This document shows positions 8,310 to 19,061 of a stretch of 64,000 bases of DNA, piece after piece (the stretch's first letter is position 1; every line of letters begins with the position of its first letter). The position numbers and the translations under genes were made by a program. The DNA is from an uncultured Tenacibaculum sp. (GTDB taxonomy: Bacteria > Bacteroidota > Bacteroidia > Flavobacteriales > Flavobacteriaceae), in assembly GCF_947495995.1 (NCBI RefSeq), contig NZ_CANMAX010000001.1:496001-560000 (forward strand), in the 5' to 3' direction. A model generated the notes under the pieces. It worked only from the letters and a program-made list of their open reading frames with translations. It made no database searches and was not told the DNA's origin.

Positions 8310-8780
8310 ATGCAAATTCATTCATTAACGTTAGATGATTTTTCATCATGTGACTATTTCTTAGTAGGCATTCATAGTACCATGGAAGATTATCGTTTAG
8401 CGTACCTTTTGAATTTACATTTGCAATTAAATTTATATCGTTCAAACTATGATATAGATTTAAAAAACGATGATAAAGACGCATTTTTTTCGTTATACGA
8501 ATTCACTCATAATGCTACTGAAAATTGTTGGTTTTTAATATCTAATCATCACAAAAACAATATAGAAGGAAATAATTTAAGTTTATTTTCGGAAAGTCAA
8601 ACAGTAACATATTTACTTCCGGAAAGGAAGAAAGTTGATTATTTTTTAAAATTAGAGGGAGATTTTAGTAGCAATACTATAGATAATATAATCGAAAAGA
8701 TTAATAAAATCCCACAAGTAATCACCTCCTATTCCATAGATACAAACAAACTAAAATCTAAAGAGTCTTTAATTTTTTAA
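8310..8780 (+). CDS. IPExxxVDY family protein
   Basis: 156 residues, no signal peptide. The family-defining motif appears as LPERKKVDYFLKLEG near residue 110. The N-terminal half has SxxDYFLVGIHSTMEDYRLAYLLN, consistent with a small cytoplasmic alpha/beta protein. This family sits between rnc and pyk in many flavobacteria, as here, three bases from pyk. Its function is unknown. Confidence 0.85.
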   Translation: MQIHSLTLDDFSSCDYFLVGIHSTMEDYRLAYLLNLHLQLNLYRSNYDIDLKNDDKDAFFSLYEFTHNATENCWFLISNHHKNNIEGNNLSLFSESQTVTYLLPERKKVDYFLKLEGDFSSNTIDNIIEKINKIPQVITSYSIDTNKLKSKESLIF

Positions 8781-8783
8781 CCT

Positions 8784-10211
8784 ATGCCACACAACAAAAA
8801 AACAAAAATTGTTGCTACACTAGGACCTGCAACGAGCACAAAAGAAGTTCTTACGAAAATGGCTGAAGCTGGAGTAAATGTCTTCAGAATAAACTTTTCT
8901 CATGCAGATTATGATATTGTGAAGGAACGAGTACGTCAGATACGTGAAATAAATGACGAAAAAGGGTACAACGTAGCTATATTAGCCGATTTACAAGGTC
9001 CAAAGCTAAGAGTTGGAGTAATGGAAGAAGGCGTAGAAGTTAAAGCTGGAGATCGTTTTATTTTTACTACTGAAAAATGTACAGGTACAAAAGAAAAAGC
9101 TTTTATGACATATCAGCGTTTTCCTAAAGATGTTAAACCTGGTGAAAATATTCTTGTTGATGATGGAAAATTACTTTTTAAAGTTATTTCTACAGACAAA
9201 GAAAAAGAAGTTGTTACTGAAGTAATCAACGGAGGCCCTTTAAAATCTAAAAAAGGTGTAAACTTACCAAATACAGATATTTCTTTACCTGCACTTACTG
9301 AAAAAGATAAAAAGGATGTTGTTTTTGCATTAGATCAAGAAGTAGATTGGATTGCTTTATCTTTTGTTAGAAATCCTGAAGACTTAAGAATGCTTCGTGA
9401 TTTAATTAAGCAAAAATCAAGATATAGAGTACCTGTTATTGCAAAAATTGAAAAGCCAGAAGCTGTTGAAAATATAGATGCTTTAATTCCATATTGTGAC
9501 GGTTTAATGGTAGCAAGAGGAGATTTAGGTGTAGAAGTTCCTATGCAAGATGTTCCTTTAATACAAAAGAGCTTAGTACGAAGAGCTAAAAAAGCTAGAA
9601 TTCCTGTAATTATAGCAACTCAAATGATGGAAACTATGATTGAGAATAGTGTTCCAACTCGTGCTGAAGTTAATGATGTAGCTAACTCTATTATGGATGG
9701 TGCTGATGCTGTAATGTTATCTGGAGAAACATCAGTAGGAAAACACCCTATAAAAGTTATTCAAAAAATGACTGAAATTATCGGAAGTGTTGAATTTTCA
9801 CCTTTAATTAAAGTTCCTGTAGAGCCGCCACACGTAAGAACGAATAGATTTATTACTAAATCTGTATGTCATCATGCAGCTTTAATGGCTGATGATATTA
9901 AAGCTTCTGCTATATCTACATTAACAAATAGTGGATATACTGCTTTCCAAATTTCTGCTTGGAGACCAAAGTCTCACGTAATTGCATTTTCTTCTGAAAA
10001 GAGAATTTTAGGAAAACTAAATCTTTTATGGGGAGTTAGAGCTTATTACTATGATAGAGATTTAAATACTGACGATACAGTAAAAGATATTAATGAAATT
10101 ATCAAAGAAAAGAACTTTGTAAAAACAGGTGATTTCGTTATTAACTTAACTTCTATGCCTGTTGAAGAAAGAGGTATGGTAAACACACTAAGAGTGTCAC
10201 AAATAGACTAA
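8784..10211 (+). CDS. pyk: Pyruvate kinase
   Basis: 475 residues. Catalyses PEP + ADP to pyruvate + ATP, the last glycolytic step. The N-terminal KTKIVATLGPAT, the active-site segment VIAKIEKPEAVENID (catalytic Lys, Glu), MVARGDLGVEVP (metal ligand Asp) and ATQMMETMIENSVPTRAE are all present, along with the DGADAVMLSGETSVG loop. The C-terminal regulatory domain is complete. The gene ends before a strong bidirectional terminator. Confidence 0.98.
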   Translation: MPHNKKTKIVATLGPATSTKEVLTKMAEAGVNVFRINFSHADYDIVKERVRQIREINDEKGYNVAILADLQGPKLRVGVMEEGVEVKAGDRFIFTTEKCTGTKEKAFMTYQRFPKDVKPGENILVDDGKLLFKVISTDKEKEVVTEVINGGPLKSKKGVNLPNTDISLPALTEKDKKDVVFALDQEVDWIALSFVRNPEDLRMLRDLIKQKSRYRVPVIAKIEKPEAVENIDALIPYCDGLMVARGDLGVEVPMQDVPLIQKSLVRRAKKARIPVIIATQMMETMIENSVPTRAEVNDVANSIMDGADAVMLSGETSVGKHPIKVIQKMTEIIGSVEFSPLIKVPVEPPHVRTNRFITKSVCHHAALMADDIKASAISTLTNSGYTAFQISAWRPKSHVIAFSSEKRILGKLNLLWGVRAYYYDRDLNTDDTVKDINEIIKEKNFVKTGDFVINLTSMPVEERGMVNTLRVSQID

Positions 10212-10235
10212 AAACACTATTTAAATTAAAAATAA

Positions 10236-10266
10236 GAAACCCCGTAATTAAATTACGGGGTTTTTA
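10236..10266. terminator. Bidirectional terminator between pyk and atpC
   Basis: Perfect GC-rich inverted repeat with arms AAACCCCGTAATT and its complement at 10237-10263, A-tract before and T-tract after, so it can stop transcripts from both converging genes. Confidence 0.92.
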
Positions 10267-10288
10267 ATATTATAGTAAAACAAGGAAA

Positions 10289-10582
10289 CTAGTCTGCTAG
10301 TATAATTGCTTTATTATCTTTAATTTCTATTGTTCCAGAATTGATCGCTAAAGTTAGTACTTTATCATCAGCTGGTAATTTTTCAATACTACCGTGTAAA
10401 TCATCAAAAACTAAGTGATTTTGACTATGAACATGTACTTTAACTAACCCTTCGTTTAAAACAGACACAATAGGTGCGTGATTGTTTAAAACTTGGAACT
10501 CTCCATTAACACCTGGTACAACAACAGAATCTATTTCTGATGAGAATACTACCGCTTCTGGAGTAACAATTTCTAAAAACAT
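10289..10582 (-). CDS. atpC: F1 ATP synthase epsilon subunit, short form
   Basis: 97 residues carrying only the N-terminal beta-sandwich: VFLEIVTPEAVVFSSEIDSV and GVNGEFQVLNNHAPIVS match the family. The usual C-terminal helical hairpin (family length about 130-140) that inhibits ATP hydrolysis is absent. It couples the rotor to the catalytic head. It lies 22 bp after atpD; the other F-ATPase genes are not nearby, as is common in Bacteroidota. Confidence 0.93.
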   Translation of the reverse strand: MFLEIVTPEAVVFSSEIDSVVVPGVNGEFQVLNNHAPIVSVLNEGLVKVHVHSQNHLVFDDLHGSIEKLPADDKVLTLAINSGTIEIKDNKAIILAD

Positions 10583-10604
10583 AATTAACTTCTAAATATT
10601 AATA

Positions 10605-12128
<1,524 letters not shown>

Positions 12129-12176
12129 TTAAGTTATTGTATTTATTAAGTGTTTATTATCCCACTTTTCAGTGCG

Positions 12177-12184
12177 CAAAGGTA
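12177..12184 (-). promoter_or_regulatory. Bacteroidota -7 element for atpDC
   Basis: On the minus strand the sequence reads TACCTTTG, a match to TAnnTTTG, about 60 bases before the atpD start. No TTTG is found at the expected -33 spacing. Confidence 0.45.
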
Positions 12185-12243
12185 ATTTTTTTATAACAAT
12201 ATAAAAAACTTTATAAACAAATTTTAATTTGAAACAAATCCAT

Positions 12244-12270
12244 AAAAAAAGCCTCGCAAACTGCGAGGCT
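12244..12270 (-). terminator. Terminator of the OmpA gene
   Basis: Stem GCCTCGCA/TGCGAGGC with a three-base loop (12251-12269), followed on the minus strand by a run of T (12244-12250). It is just downstream of the OmpA stop. Confidence 0.9.
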
Positions 12271-12299
12271 TAATATTATTTACTTTTCGAAGTATGTAA

Positions 12300-13706
12300 T
12301 TACTTCTTTAAGTTGATTTCTACACGTCTGTTTTGTGCTCTACCAGCTCTAGTTTTGTTAGAAGCGATTGGGTAATCTTCTCCTAAACCTACAGATGATA
12401 ATCTTCCAGCAGGAACTCCGCCTTTAGAAGTTAAGTAATCTAAAACAGCCTTAGCTCTTCTTTGAGATAATTTTTGGTTAGCTTTAGCAGCACCTTGACT
12501 ATCAGTGTGACCTTCGATGTTGAAGTTAGCATCTGGATATTCTTTCATGATTCCAGCGATTAAATCTAACTTACCAGTAACTCCAGGTCTGAATGAAGAT
12601 CTTCCAGAGTTGAAGTAGATAGCTCTTGCGAACTCGTCTAATTTCTTCTTAGCTTCTTCAGTGATAACTGGCTTTGGCTCTGGACAACCTTGTCTTGAAG
12701 CAACACCAGGAACATCTGGACACTTATCTACGTTATCTTTAACACCATCATTATCTTTATCTCCCCAAGGACATCCTTTGTTTTCAGCAGGACCAGCTTC
12801 TTGTGGACAGTTATCATTCTTATCAGCGATACCATCACCGTCAGAATCAGGACAACCATTCATTGCTTTAGTTCCAGCTTCAGTAGGACAAGCATCATCT
12901 TTATCAGCGATACCATCGTTATCAGCATCTGGACAACCGTTTAACTCAGCTTTACCAGCTTCGTTTGGACAAGCATCGTCAGAATCTTTGATTCCGTCTC
13001 CATCAGCATCTGGACAACCGTTGAATTCTTTTAAACCAGCGATCTCTGGACAAGCATCTTCCTTGTCATAAACACCATCTCCATCAGTATCTTTTCCACC
13101 GAAACGGAAAACAACACCTAAACTGTGTTGGAAGTGGTCTTGAATTTTGTCAGCGAATTCTTTCTTAGCACCAGTTTGGAAATTTAAACCGATGTTCTCG
13201 TTGAACCATACGTTGAATCCAGCACCAACATTTAAAGTACCTTCTCCACCTTCTTGGAAATTTCCATTCTCTAATCTACCGAAGTCAGTATAACCTCCCC
13301 CAACGTATACGTAAGGATCCCACCAACCAGTATCACCGATTAAATGGTTAAAGTCCCACTTAACGTTTAAGTCTGCAGACCAGTATAATTCATTGATATC
13401 TTTAGATACCGCGTAATTTTTAATCTTGTTGATCGATCCAGCTAACTGTAAAGTAAATCCATCTGCTAAGTATTTTTCAACACTTACTCTAGAGATAGAT
13501 GGTAACAAGTTATCAGACCATTCACTAGTACCGATGTAATCTTGCGCGTAGTCACCAAACTCACTAGGAATTCTAATATCTACAACGTTAACACCGAAAC
13601 CAACAACCCAAGGATTGTTTTCATCTTGCGCATTAACTCTACTTGAAGGTAGTAACGTTAACACAGCTATAAAAATCATAGCTAAATTTAATTGTTTCAT
13701 TATCAA
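12300..13706 (-). CDS. OmpA family outer-membrane protein with thrombospondin type-3 repeats
   Basis: 468 residues (466 if the second Met at 13700 is used). Signal peptide ends near VNAQDEN. An N-terminal eight-strand-like barrel domain (about 30-205) is followed by five calcium-binding type-3 repeats of the form DxDGDGxxDxxDxCP (about 208-340). The OmpA peptidoglycan-binding domain at the C-terminus has IYFNSGRSSFRP and NIEGHTDSQGAAKANQKLS. It should tie the outer membrane to the cell wall and be abundant; a full-consensus promoter upstream agrees. It is flanked by its own promoter and terminator, so it is monocistronic. Confidence 0.95.
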   Translation of the reverse strand: MIMKQLNLAMIFIAVLTLLPSSRVNAQDENNPWVVGFGVNVVDIRIPSEFGDYAQDYIGTSEWSDNLLPSISRVSVEKYLADGFTLQLAGSINKIKNYAVSKDINELYWSADLNVKWDFNHLIGDTGWWDPYVYVGGGYTDFGRLENGNFQEGGEGTLNVGAGFNVWFNENIGLNFQTGAKKEFADKIQDHFQHSLGVVFRFGGKDTDGDGVYDKEDACPEIAGLKEFNGCPDADGDGIKDSDDACPNEAGKAELNGCPDADNDGIADKDDACPTEAGTKAMNGCPDSDGDGIADKNDNCPQEAGPAENKGCPWGDKDNDGVKDNVDKCPDVPGVASRQGCPEPKPVITEEAKKKLDEFARAIYFNSGRSSFRPGVTGKLDLIAGIMKEYPDANFNIEGHTDSQGAAKANQKLSQRRAKAVLDYLTSKGGVPAGRLSSVGLGEDYPIASNKTRAGRAQNRRVEINLKK

Positions 13707-13739
13707 AAATTTAAATTAAAAGTTCGTTTATATATAACG

Positions 13740-13770
13740 CAAATGTAAGTTCTAAAAACTTATTTACAAA
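13740..13770 (-). promoter_or_regulatory. Full-consensus Bacteroidota promoter of the OmpA gene
   Basis: On the minus strand: TTTG (13767-13770), 19-bp spacer, TACATTTG (13740-13747). Both boxes and spacing match the consensus; the start codon is about 35 bases downstream. Confidence 0.8.
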
Positions 13771-13817
13771 AGCAAATCTACAAAAACTTATAAAAAAAAC
13801 AAGTTTTTGTTCGTCTT

Positions 13818-15014
13818 TTACGAAATAACTTTCAAAGCTTTTCCTACTTTTACAAATGCATTTATCGCCTTATCTAAGTGCTCTTTTTCATGAGCTGCAG
13901 ACAATTGAACCCTTATTCTCGCCTGCTCTTTTGGAACTACTGGATAAAAGAAACCTATCACATAAATTCCTTCTTTTAAAAGTTTATTTGCCATTACTTG
14001 AGACAACTTTGCATCGTACAACATTACCGGTACTATTGCAGCATCTGCCCCTACCAAATCAAAACCAGCTTTTTCCATTTCTGATCTGAAATAATTTGTA
14101 TTCCACTCTAATTTATCTCTTAAAGAAGTATCATTAGATAACAAATCAAACACCTTTAATGAAGCTCCAACTATTGCTGGGGCAAGTGAGTTAGAAAATA
14201 AATATGGTCTTGATCTTTGACGTAAGATTTCTATAATTTCTTTTTTACCTGTAGTGTAACCACCCATAGCTCCACCTAAAGCCTTCCCTAAAGTTCCTGT
14301 AATAATATCTATTCTACCCATTACTCTCTTTAACTCTAACGTACCTCTACCAGTTTCACCAATAAAACCTGCAGCATGACATTCATCTATCATAACCATT
14401 GCATCGTATTTATCAGCTAAATCACAGATCTTGTCTAATTCAGCAACGATACCGTCCATAGAGAATACTCCATCAGTAACAATAATTTTAAACCTATGGT
14501 TTTGTTTATTTGCTTCAATTAATTGTTGTTCTAATGAAGCCATATCATTATTATTATAACGATAGCGTGCCGCTTTACATAAACGAACACCATCGATGAT
14601 AGAAGCATGATTTAAGCTATCAGAAATAATAGCATCTTCTTTTGTTAATAATGGTTCAAAAACACCTCCGTTTGCATCAAAAGCTGCTGCATATAAAATT
14701 GTATCTTCAGTTTGATAAAACTCAGCAATTTTAGCTTCTAAATCTTTATGAATATCTTGAGTTCCACAAATGAAACGCACAGAAGACATTCCGAAACCAT
14801 GAGTATCCATAGTATCTTTAGCTGCCTGAATTACTTCTGGGTGATTTGATAAACCTAAATAGTTATTTGCACAAAAGTTAATTACTTCTTCACCTGTAGA
14901 AATCTTAATTACAGCATCTTGTGAAGATGTAATAATACGTTCTGTTTTATATAATCCAGCATCTTTAATATCCTGAATTTCTTTTTGTAAATGTTCTTTT
15001 ATTTTTCCGTACAT
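13818..15014 (-). CDS. kbl: Glycine C-acetyltransferase (2-amino-3-ketobutyrate CoA ligase)
   Basis: 398 residues, alpha-oxoamine synthase family. It joins glycine and acetyl-CoA, or in reverse cleaves 2-amino-3-ketobutyrate from threonine breakdown. PLP features are visible: the Schiff-base Lys244 in [26 protein letters not shown] with the PLP-contacting Asp/His, and [10 protein letters not shown] near residue 50. The length agrees with Kbl rather than BioF. It lies 24 bp after the helicase-nuclease gene and may share its transcript, although the functions are unrelated. Threonine dehydrogenase is not adjacent. Confidence 0.9.
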   Translation of the reverse strand: MYGKIKEHLQKEIQDIKDAGLYKTERIITSSQDAVIKISTGEEVINFCANNYLGLSNHPEVIQAAKDTMDTHGFGMSSVRFICGTQDIHKDLEAKIAEFYQTEDTILYAAAFDANGGVFEPLLTKEDAIISDSLNHASIIDGVRLCKAARYRYNNNDMASLEQQLIEANKQNHRFKIIVTDGVFSMDGIVAELDKICDLADKYDAMVMIDECHAAGFIGETGRGTLELKRVMGRIDIITGTLGKALGGAMGGYTTGKKEIIEILRQRSRPYLFSNSLAPAIVGASLKVFDLLSNDTSLRDKLEWNTNYFRSEMEKAGFDLVGADAAIVPVMLYDAKLSQVMANKLLKEGIYVIGFFYPVVPKEQARIRVQLSAAHEKEHLDKAINAFVKVGKALKVIS

Positions 15015-15038
15015 GGCTTGTTTGTTTGTGTGGTAAAA

Positions 15039-18000
15039 TTATGCAATTTCTTCCACTAAAATTTCATCATTTATATATATCAATATTTTTTTATCTACCT
15101 TAAAATTCAACTGACCTAAATCGTTGGCGTATTTATTAATTTGATGCATATGTGAACGATCTGGTTTTCCTGTTTTATAATCGATAACAGTTACCATATT
15201 ATTATAGAACACTAAACGATCTGGAATAATAATTTCATCCATATCATTTCGTATTTCTCTTTCGTTTACAACAGTAACCTCATCAGAATAAAAATAAGTC
15301 AGTTTAGGATGATTTATAATATCTCGAATTCGAACAGCAAGGTTATCTAAAACCTCTACATCTAAATCTCCTTTACTCTTATAAAAGTTTAAAATTTCAT
15401 CTACATCTTCGTTCGTTTTTATCTTAGATAGAATATCGTGCGTAATGTTTCCGTAAGCAACAGCTTCTTCTGCATCGGTATTCCAAACTTTCGATGCACT
15501 TGATAGCAAAACAATATTATGATCTTGCCAAGAAGTAGAAATAAATTGATCTTGTAATTTCAATTTATTAGTATCAACAACAACTTTCTCACTATTTCTT
15601 TTTGATTCTCCAAAAACATATTCATTTAGATCTTCTTCCCATCTTCCTACTTTTTTCAAATAAGAAATAAAAGCTCCGGAATAATAATTCATATTTTCAC
15701 CTGATTTAGTTAATCTCTTCTCTGTGATAATATGTAATTGCTCTACCGATCTTGTTAATGCAACATATAATAGGTTGAAATTATCTAATTCTAATTCTTG
15801 TCGTTGCTGATGATAAATTTCTTTTCCTAAATCATTAATATATTCGAGGCTTTTACTGTAATCAATAAGTAACTCTTCAAAACCTAAAAAGTCGTTTGAC
15901 AAATTATGAAACCAAACTTTAGGTTTTACTTGTCGATAAATATCTAAATCGAAAGGAAAAATAACCACAGAAAACTCTAAACCTTTAGATTTATGAATCG
16001 TCATTATTTTAACCGCTTCAGATTCGTCTGGCGTTGCAATACTTAGATTGTCTTTTTTAGAACTCCAAAAATCTAAGAAATCTTGAATCGTAACACCTCT
16101 CCCCTGTTGATCTAAAACCAAATCAAGAAAAAATTGAACGTAAGCATCTGATGTTTCTAATAGCGAAAATCCACGGATGATGTATTCTATCTTTTCGTAG
16201 AAAGGCAACGTATTAAAAAGTTCTAATTTGAAATTCGTCCCTAAACCATTTAACAACTCTATGAAAGTTGGTAAATTACACTTCACCTTGTCTGTTAGAA
16301 ATGTATGTAGATCACTATTTGTTTGTAAATGTTTATGGAGGAAACATAGTAATTCGAATCGGTTTTGCTCGTCATTAGGATATAAAATTAATTTCAAGAA
16401 ATTAATAATGAATAATACCTTATTACTATTCGCTAATAACAATGTCTCAGATGAAACTATCGGAATTCCTTTTTCTGATAAATAATTCGCAACAGAAATT
16501 CCTTCTTTTTTCTTGCGAACTAAAACAGAAATTTCACTCAAAGCGTATTCCTTCTGTAGCTCTAAAATTTGCTGATAAACTTTTTCTGGATATTTATTTT
16601 TCTCTTCTTCTTTATCTTCTTTCTTTTCTAAAAACGAAACACTAACACAACCTCCAGTTTTACTATTTTCTTGTTGCTGATTTCCTTCTATAAATAACTC
16701 TTTATAATTCGGATTAGAAAATAAGGTTGCTACATGCTGGAAAAAATCATTATTGAAATTGATAACTTCAGAATAACTTCTAAAATTTCTTCCCAAAAGC
16801 TTTAATTCTTTTTCAATATTGAAAGTTACATTTTCAGAAGAACTCAAATTGATTAACTGTTCTGCTTTTCCTCCACGCCATCTGTAAATCGCTTGCTTTG
16901 CATCTCCTACTAACAACAAACTACTACTTTCTTGTGCTAACGCATTATCTATTAAAGGAATTAAATTTTGCCATTGCAAGATTGAAGTGTCTTGCATTTC
17001 ATCAATAAAATAATGCATGAAACGCTGACCAATTCTTTCATATATATATGGTGTAGGTTGATCTTTAATATGATCTGAAATCAGCTGATTGAATTCGGCA
17101 TTTAATCGAATATTATTTTCTTCTTTAATCGTATTTAATTCCTTATTGACATTATTTAACACCGCTAATGGAACCAAACTTTTTAAAGCTAACTGCTGTA
17201 ATAATACATCTTGAAAAATCTTTTCTGATTCAAAATACAAATTCAAAAGTTCTGGAAGAATTCCATCGATTGCAGATTTAATATCTTCAGATTTTGATTT
17301 CGAATAGAACATATTTTCTTCTATTCTTTCTTTCAGCTTACTCTGATCGAAAAACTTAGCTTGTAGTGGATCTTTTTGTAAGGCTATAAAATGTTTAGGA
17401 ATTAAAGAATAATAGAAATCTTTATGATCGAGATTCATAGTAGCAATCACTTCTAATCCTCTTACACCTATTTCTTTCAATCTTTTTACTGCTTCCTTTT
17501 TACTTTTCTTCAGCTTGTCTTGCAAAGCATTAAAATCCCCAACTGTTTTCTGACTTAATTTCCTGAAATGTTTTACATCATCTTCCCTTAATAAAACTTT
17601 AGAAAATTCTTTCAATTCAAAAGAAACATCCCAAGATTTATCCTCGTCTATTTTCGATGCAGAATATTCAATTAAAAGTTTAGTAATATCGTTTCGAACA
17701 CCAATTTTAGAGACTAAAATATCAACTGCTTCATTCAGCAGTGAAACCGCATCCATTTCAACTTCAAAGTTTAAAGTTAGTCCAAGATCATAAGCGAAAT
17801 TCTTAATAATCTTATGCGTAAAACTATCGATAGTTGTAATTGAAAATGCAGAATAGTTTTGAAGAATCGCATTTAAAACTTTCTGACTTCTTTCTTTAAT
17901 TATAGTTACATCTATTGGAGTTTCTTGCAAGATCAATTCTAGCATATCTGTAGACTCTCCATTAGAAAAAGCGTTTAAGTTTTTTAACACTCTTTCTTTC

Positions 18001-18164
18001 ATTTCTCCTGCCGCCTTATTCGTAAATGTAACTGCTAAAACTTTTTGAAAGTAAAAGATATCTTTCGACTGTAGTAAAATCTTAAGATATTCTTTAACAA
18101 GTGTAAACGTTTTTCCGCTACCTGCTGAAGCATTATATATTTGAAAAACAGATGTATCTTGCAC
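15039..18164 (-). CDS. UvrD-like helicase with C-terminal nuclease domain (AddA/RecB type)
   Basis: 1041 residues. Superfamily 1 helicase for double-strand break processing. Walker A is NASAGSGKTFTLVKEYL at about residues 10-26. Later motifs are KVLAVTFTNKAAGEMKER (Ia), HYFIDEMQDTSILQW (II), LLLVGDAKQAIYRWRGG (III) and VKIMTIHKSKGLEFSVVIFP plus LLYVALTRSVEQL (V-VI). The C-terminus has a RecB-like PD-(D/E)XK nuclease core: DRLVFY and VIDYKTGKPD with Asp and Lys. The usual partner AddB-like nuclease is not adjacent. The gene begins just after a terminator and precedes kbl. Confidence 0.92.
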   Translation of the reverse strand: MQDTSVFQIYNASAGSGKTFTLVKEYLKILLQSKDIFYFQKVLAVTFTNKAAGEMKERVLKNLNAFSNGESTDMLELILQETPIDVTIIKERSQKVLNAILQNYSAFSITTIDSFTHKIIKNFAYDLGLTLNFEVEMDAVSLLNEAVDILVSKIGVRNDITKLLIEYSASKIDEDKSWDVSFELKEFSKVLLREDDVKHFRKLSQKTVGDFNALQDKLKKSKKEAVKRLKEIGVRGLEVIATMNLDHKDFYYSLIPKHFIALQKDPLQAKFFDQSKLKERIEENMFYSKSKSEDIKSAIDGILPELLNLYFESEKIFQDVLLQQLALKSLVPLAVLNNVNKELNTIKEENNIRLNAEFNQLISDHIKDQPTPYIYERIGQRFMHYFIDEMQDTSILQWQNLIPLIDNALAQESSSLLLVGDAKQAIYRWRGGKAEQLINLSSSENVTFNIEKELKLLGRNFRSYSEVINFNNDFFQHVATLFSNPNYKELFIEGNQQQENSKTGGCVSVSFLEKKEDKEEEKNKYPEKVYQQILELQKEYALSEISVLVRKKKEGISVANYLSEKGIPIVSSETLLLANSNKVLFIINFLKLILYPNDEQNRFELLCFLHKHLQTNSDLHTFLTDKVKCNLPTFIELLNGLGTNFKLELFNTLPFYEKIEYIIRGFSLLETSDAYVQFFLDLVLDQQGRGVTIQDFLDFWSSKKDNLSIATPDESEAVKIMTIHKSKGLEFSVVIFPFDLDIYRQVKPKVWFHNLSNDFLGFEELLIDYSKSLEYINDLGKEIYHQQRQELELDNFNLLYVALTRSVEQLHIITEKRLTKSGENMNYYSGAFISYLKKVGRWEEDLNEYVFGESKRNSEKVVVDTNKLKLQDQFISTSWQDHNIVLLSSASKVWNTDAEEAVAYGNITHDILSKIKTNEDVDEILNFYKSKGDLDVEVLDNLAVRIRDIINHPKLTYFYSDEVTVVNEREIRNDMDEIIIPDRLVFYNNMVTVIDYKTGKPDRSHMHQINKYANDLGQLNFKVDKKILIYINDEILVEEIA

Positions 18165-18188
18165 GTACTAAATTTTATGCAAGGTAAA

Positions 18189-18222
18189 TAAAAATTACCC
18201 TAAATAAATAGGGTAATTTTAA
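18189..18222 (-). terminator. Terminator of the DUF2911 operon
   Basis: Perfect 12-bp arms AAAATTACCCTA and complement (18191-18220) with a six-base loop. On the minus strand it is followed by TTTTTATTT. It separates the DUF2911 gene from the helicase gene. Confidence 0.85.
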
Positions 18223-18230
18223 TATTTGAG

Positions 18231-19058
18231 CTACTGTAATTCTCTAATTAGTTTAGAATTGATTCTTATAAAATCGTCGTTTTTTGCTTTTTCTGATAAC
18301 GCTAAAGCTCGTTTTGCCGAATCTAAAGCTTCTAATTTTCTATTTAAATCTTTAAGTATTAAAGCTTCTCTTGTTACTTGAAAGAATAAAGCTTTACTAG
18401 AACTTGTAACTTTTCGAACATAACTTAAAGCTTTGCTTAAATCTGTTTTTGTTTCGTGTAAATAAACTGCCGCTCTAAAATAATCGTTGTTACTAGGACC
18501 AGATAAAGTCTTATCTATCGATTTTAATATTTCTTTCTGTTCATCTAACTCTAAAGGAATTACAACTCTTGTTGTTTCCCATTCAATAAAAAGTTTAGCG
18601 CTGTTTAACGTAATATCTTGTAAACGGATGTCTAAAGTTTCTACGTTAGATAACATTTTGTTTACCGGAACTTGAATCGTAAACAATGGCTCTTCCTTTA
18701 CATAATTTACCCATCTAGAACTAGAATAGTTAAACCATTTTATTTCCCAACTATTTTTATTTGGATAACTCAACAACGTATAACTTCCTTTTTCTAATAA
18801 TTGATCGTTTACTTTTACTGGTTTTGAAAATGATATTTTGGTAGCCGCATTTGCTCCTGTTCTCCATACTTGATAAAACGGCAATAATTCACCAAAAATT
18901 TTCCTTCCTCTTTTACTTGGTCTTGAATATTCTATAGTAATTTCTGAAAGCCCGACACTTTGTGTACTTACAGATTTCGGACTTAAACTTGGGGTTTTTA
19001 TTTGTCCAAACACTACTCCATTAACGAAAAGAAATAGGATGATAATTTTATGTTTCAT
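18231..19058 (-). CDS. DUF2911 domain secreted protein
   Basis: 275 residues with signal peptide (cleavage near VVFGQ). The DUF2911 domain covers about residues 25-170: SPKSVSTQSVGLSEITIEYSR, then GRKIFGELLPFYQVWRTGAN, and the thresholds KGSYTLLSYPN typical of this family. The C-terminal 100 residues are helical, with TPR-like segments (AVYLHETKTDLSKALSYV, LEALDSAKRALALSEKAK). It is probably periplasmic; the role is unknown. It is four bases downstream of an AraC-type regulator, in one operon ended by a terminator. Confidence 0.85.
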   Translation of the reverse strand: MKHKIIILFLFVNGVVFGQIKTPSLSPKSVSTQSVGLSEITIEYSRPSKRGRKIFGELLPFYQVWRTGANAATKISFSKPVKVNDQLLEKGSYTLLSYPNKNSWEIKWFNYSSSRWVNYVKEEPLFTIQVPVNKMLSNVETLDIRLQDITLNSAKLFIEWETTRVVIPLELDEQKEILKSIDKTLSGPSNNDYFRAAVYLHETKTDLSKALSYVRKVTSSSKALFFQVTREALILKDLNRKLEALDSAKRALALSEKAKNDDFIRINSKLIRELQ

Positions 19059-19061
19059 TTT

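Noticed and set aside
12661-13071. A 136-residue plus-strand frame antisense to the OmpA gene
   Set aside because: It is the shadow of the calcium-binding type-3 repeats, which give a regular Ser/Pro pattern on the other strand.
12790-13090. Regularly spaced similar DNA units as a possible CRISPR or satellite array
   Set aside because: They are the codons of five DxDGDGxxD-type protein repeats inside the OmpA gene, with variable spacing and no spacers.
13818-18164. kbl and the helicase-nuclease as a functional pair
   Set aside because: They are 24 bp apart and may be co-transcribed, but there is no known link between threonine/glycine metabolism and break repair.
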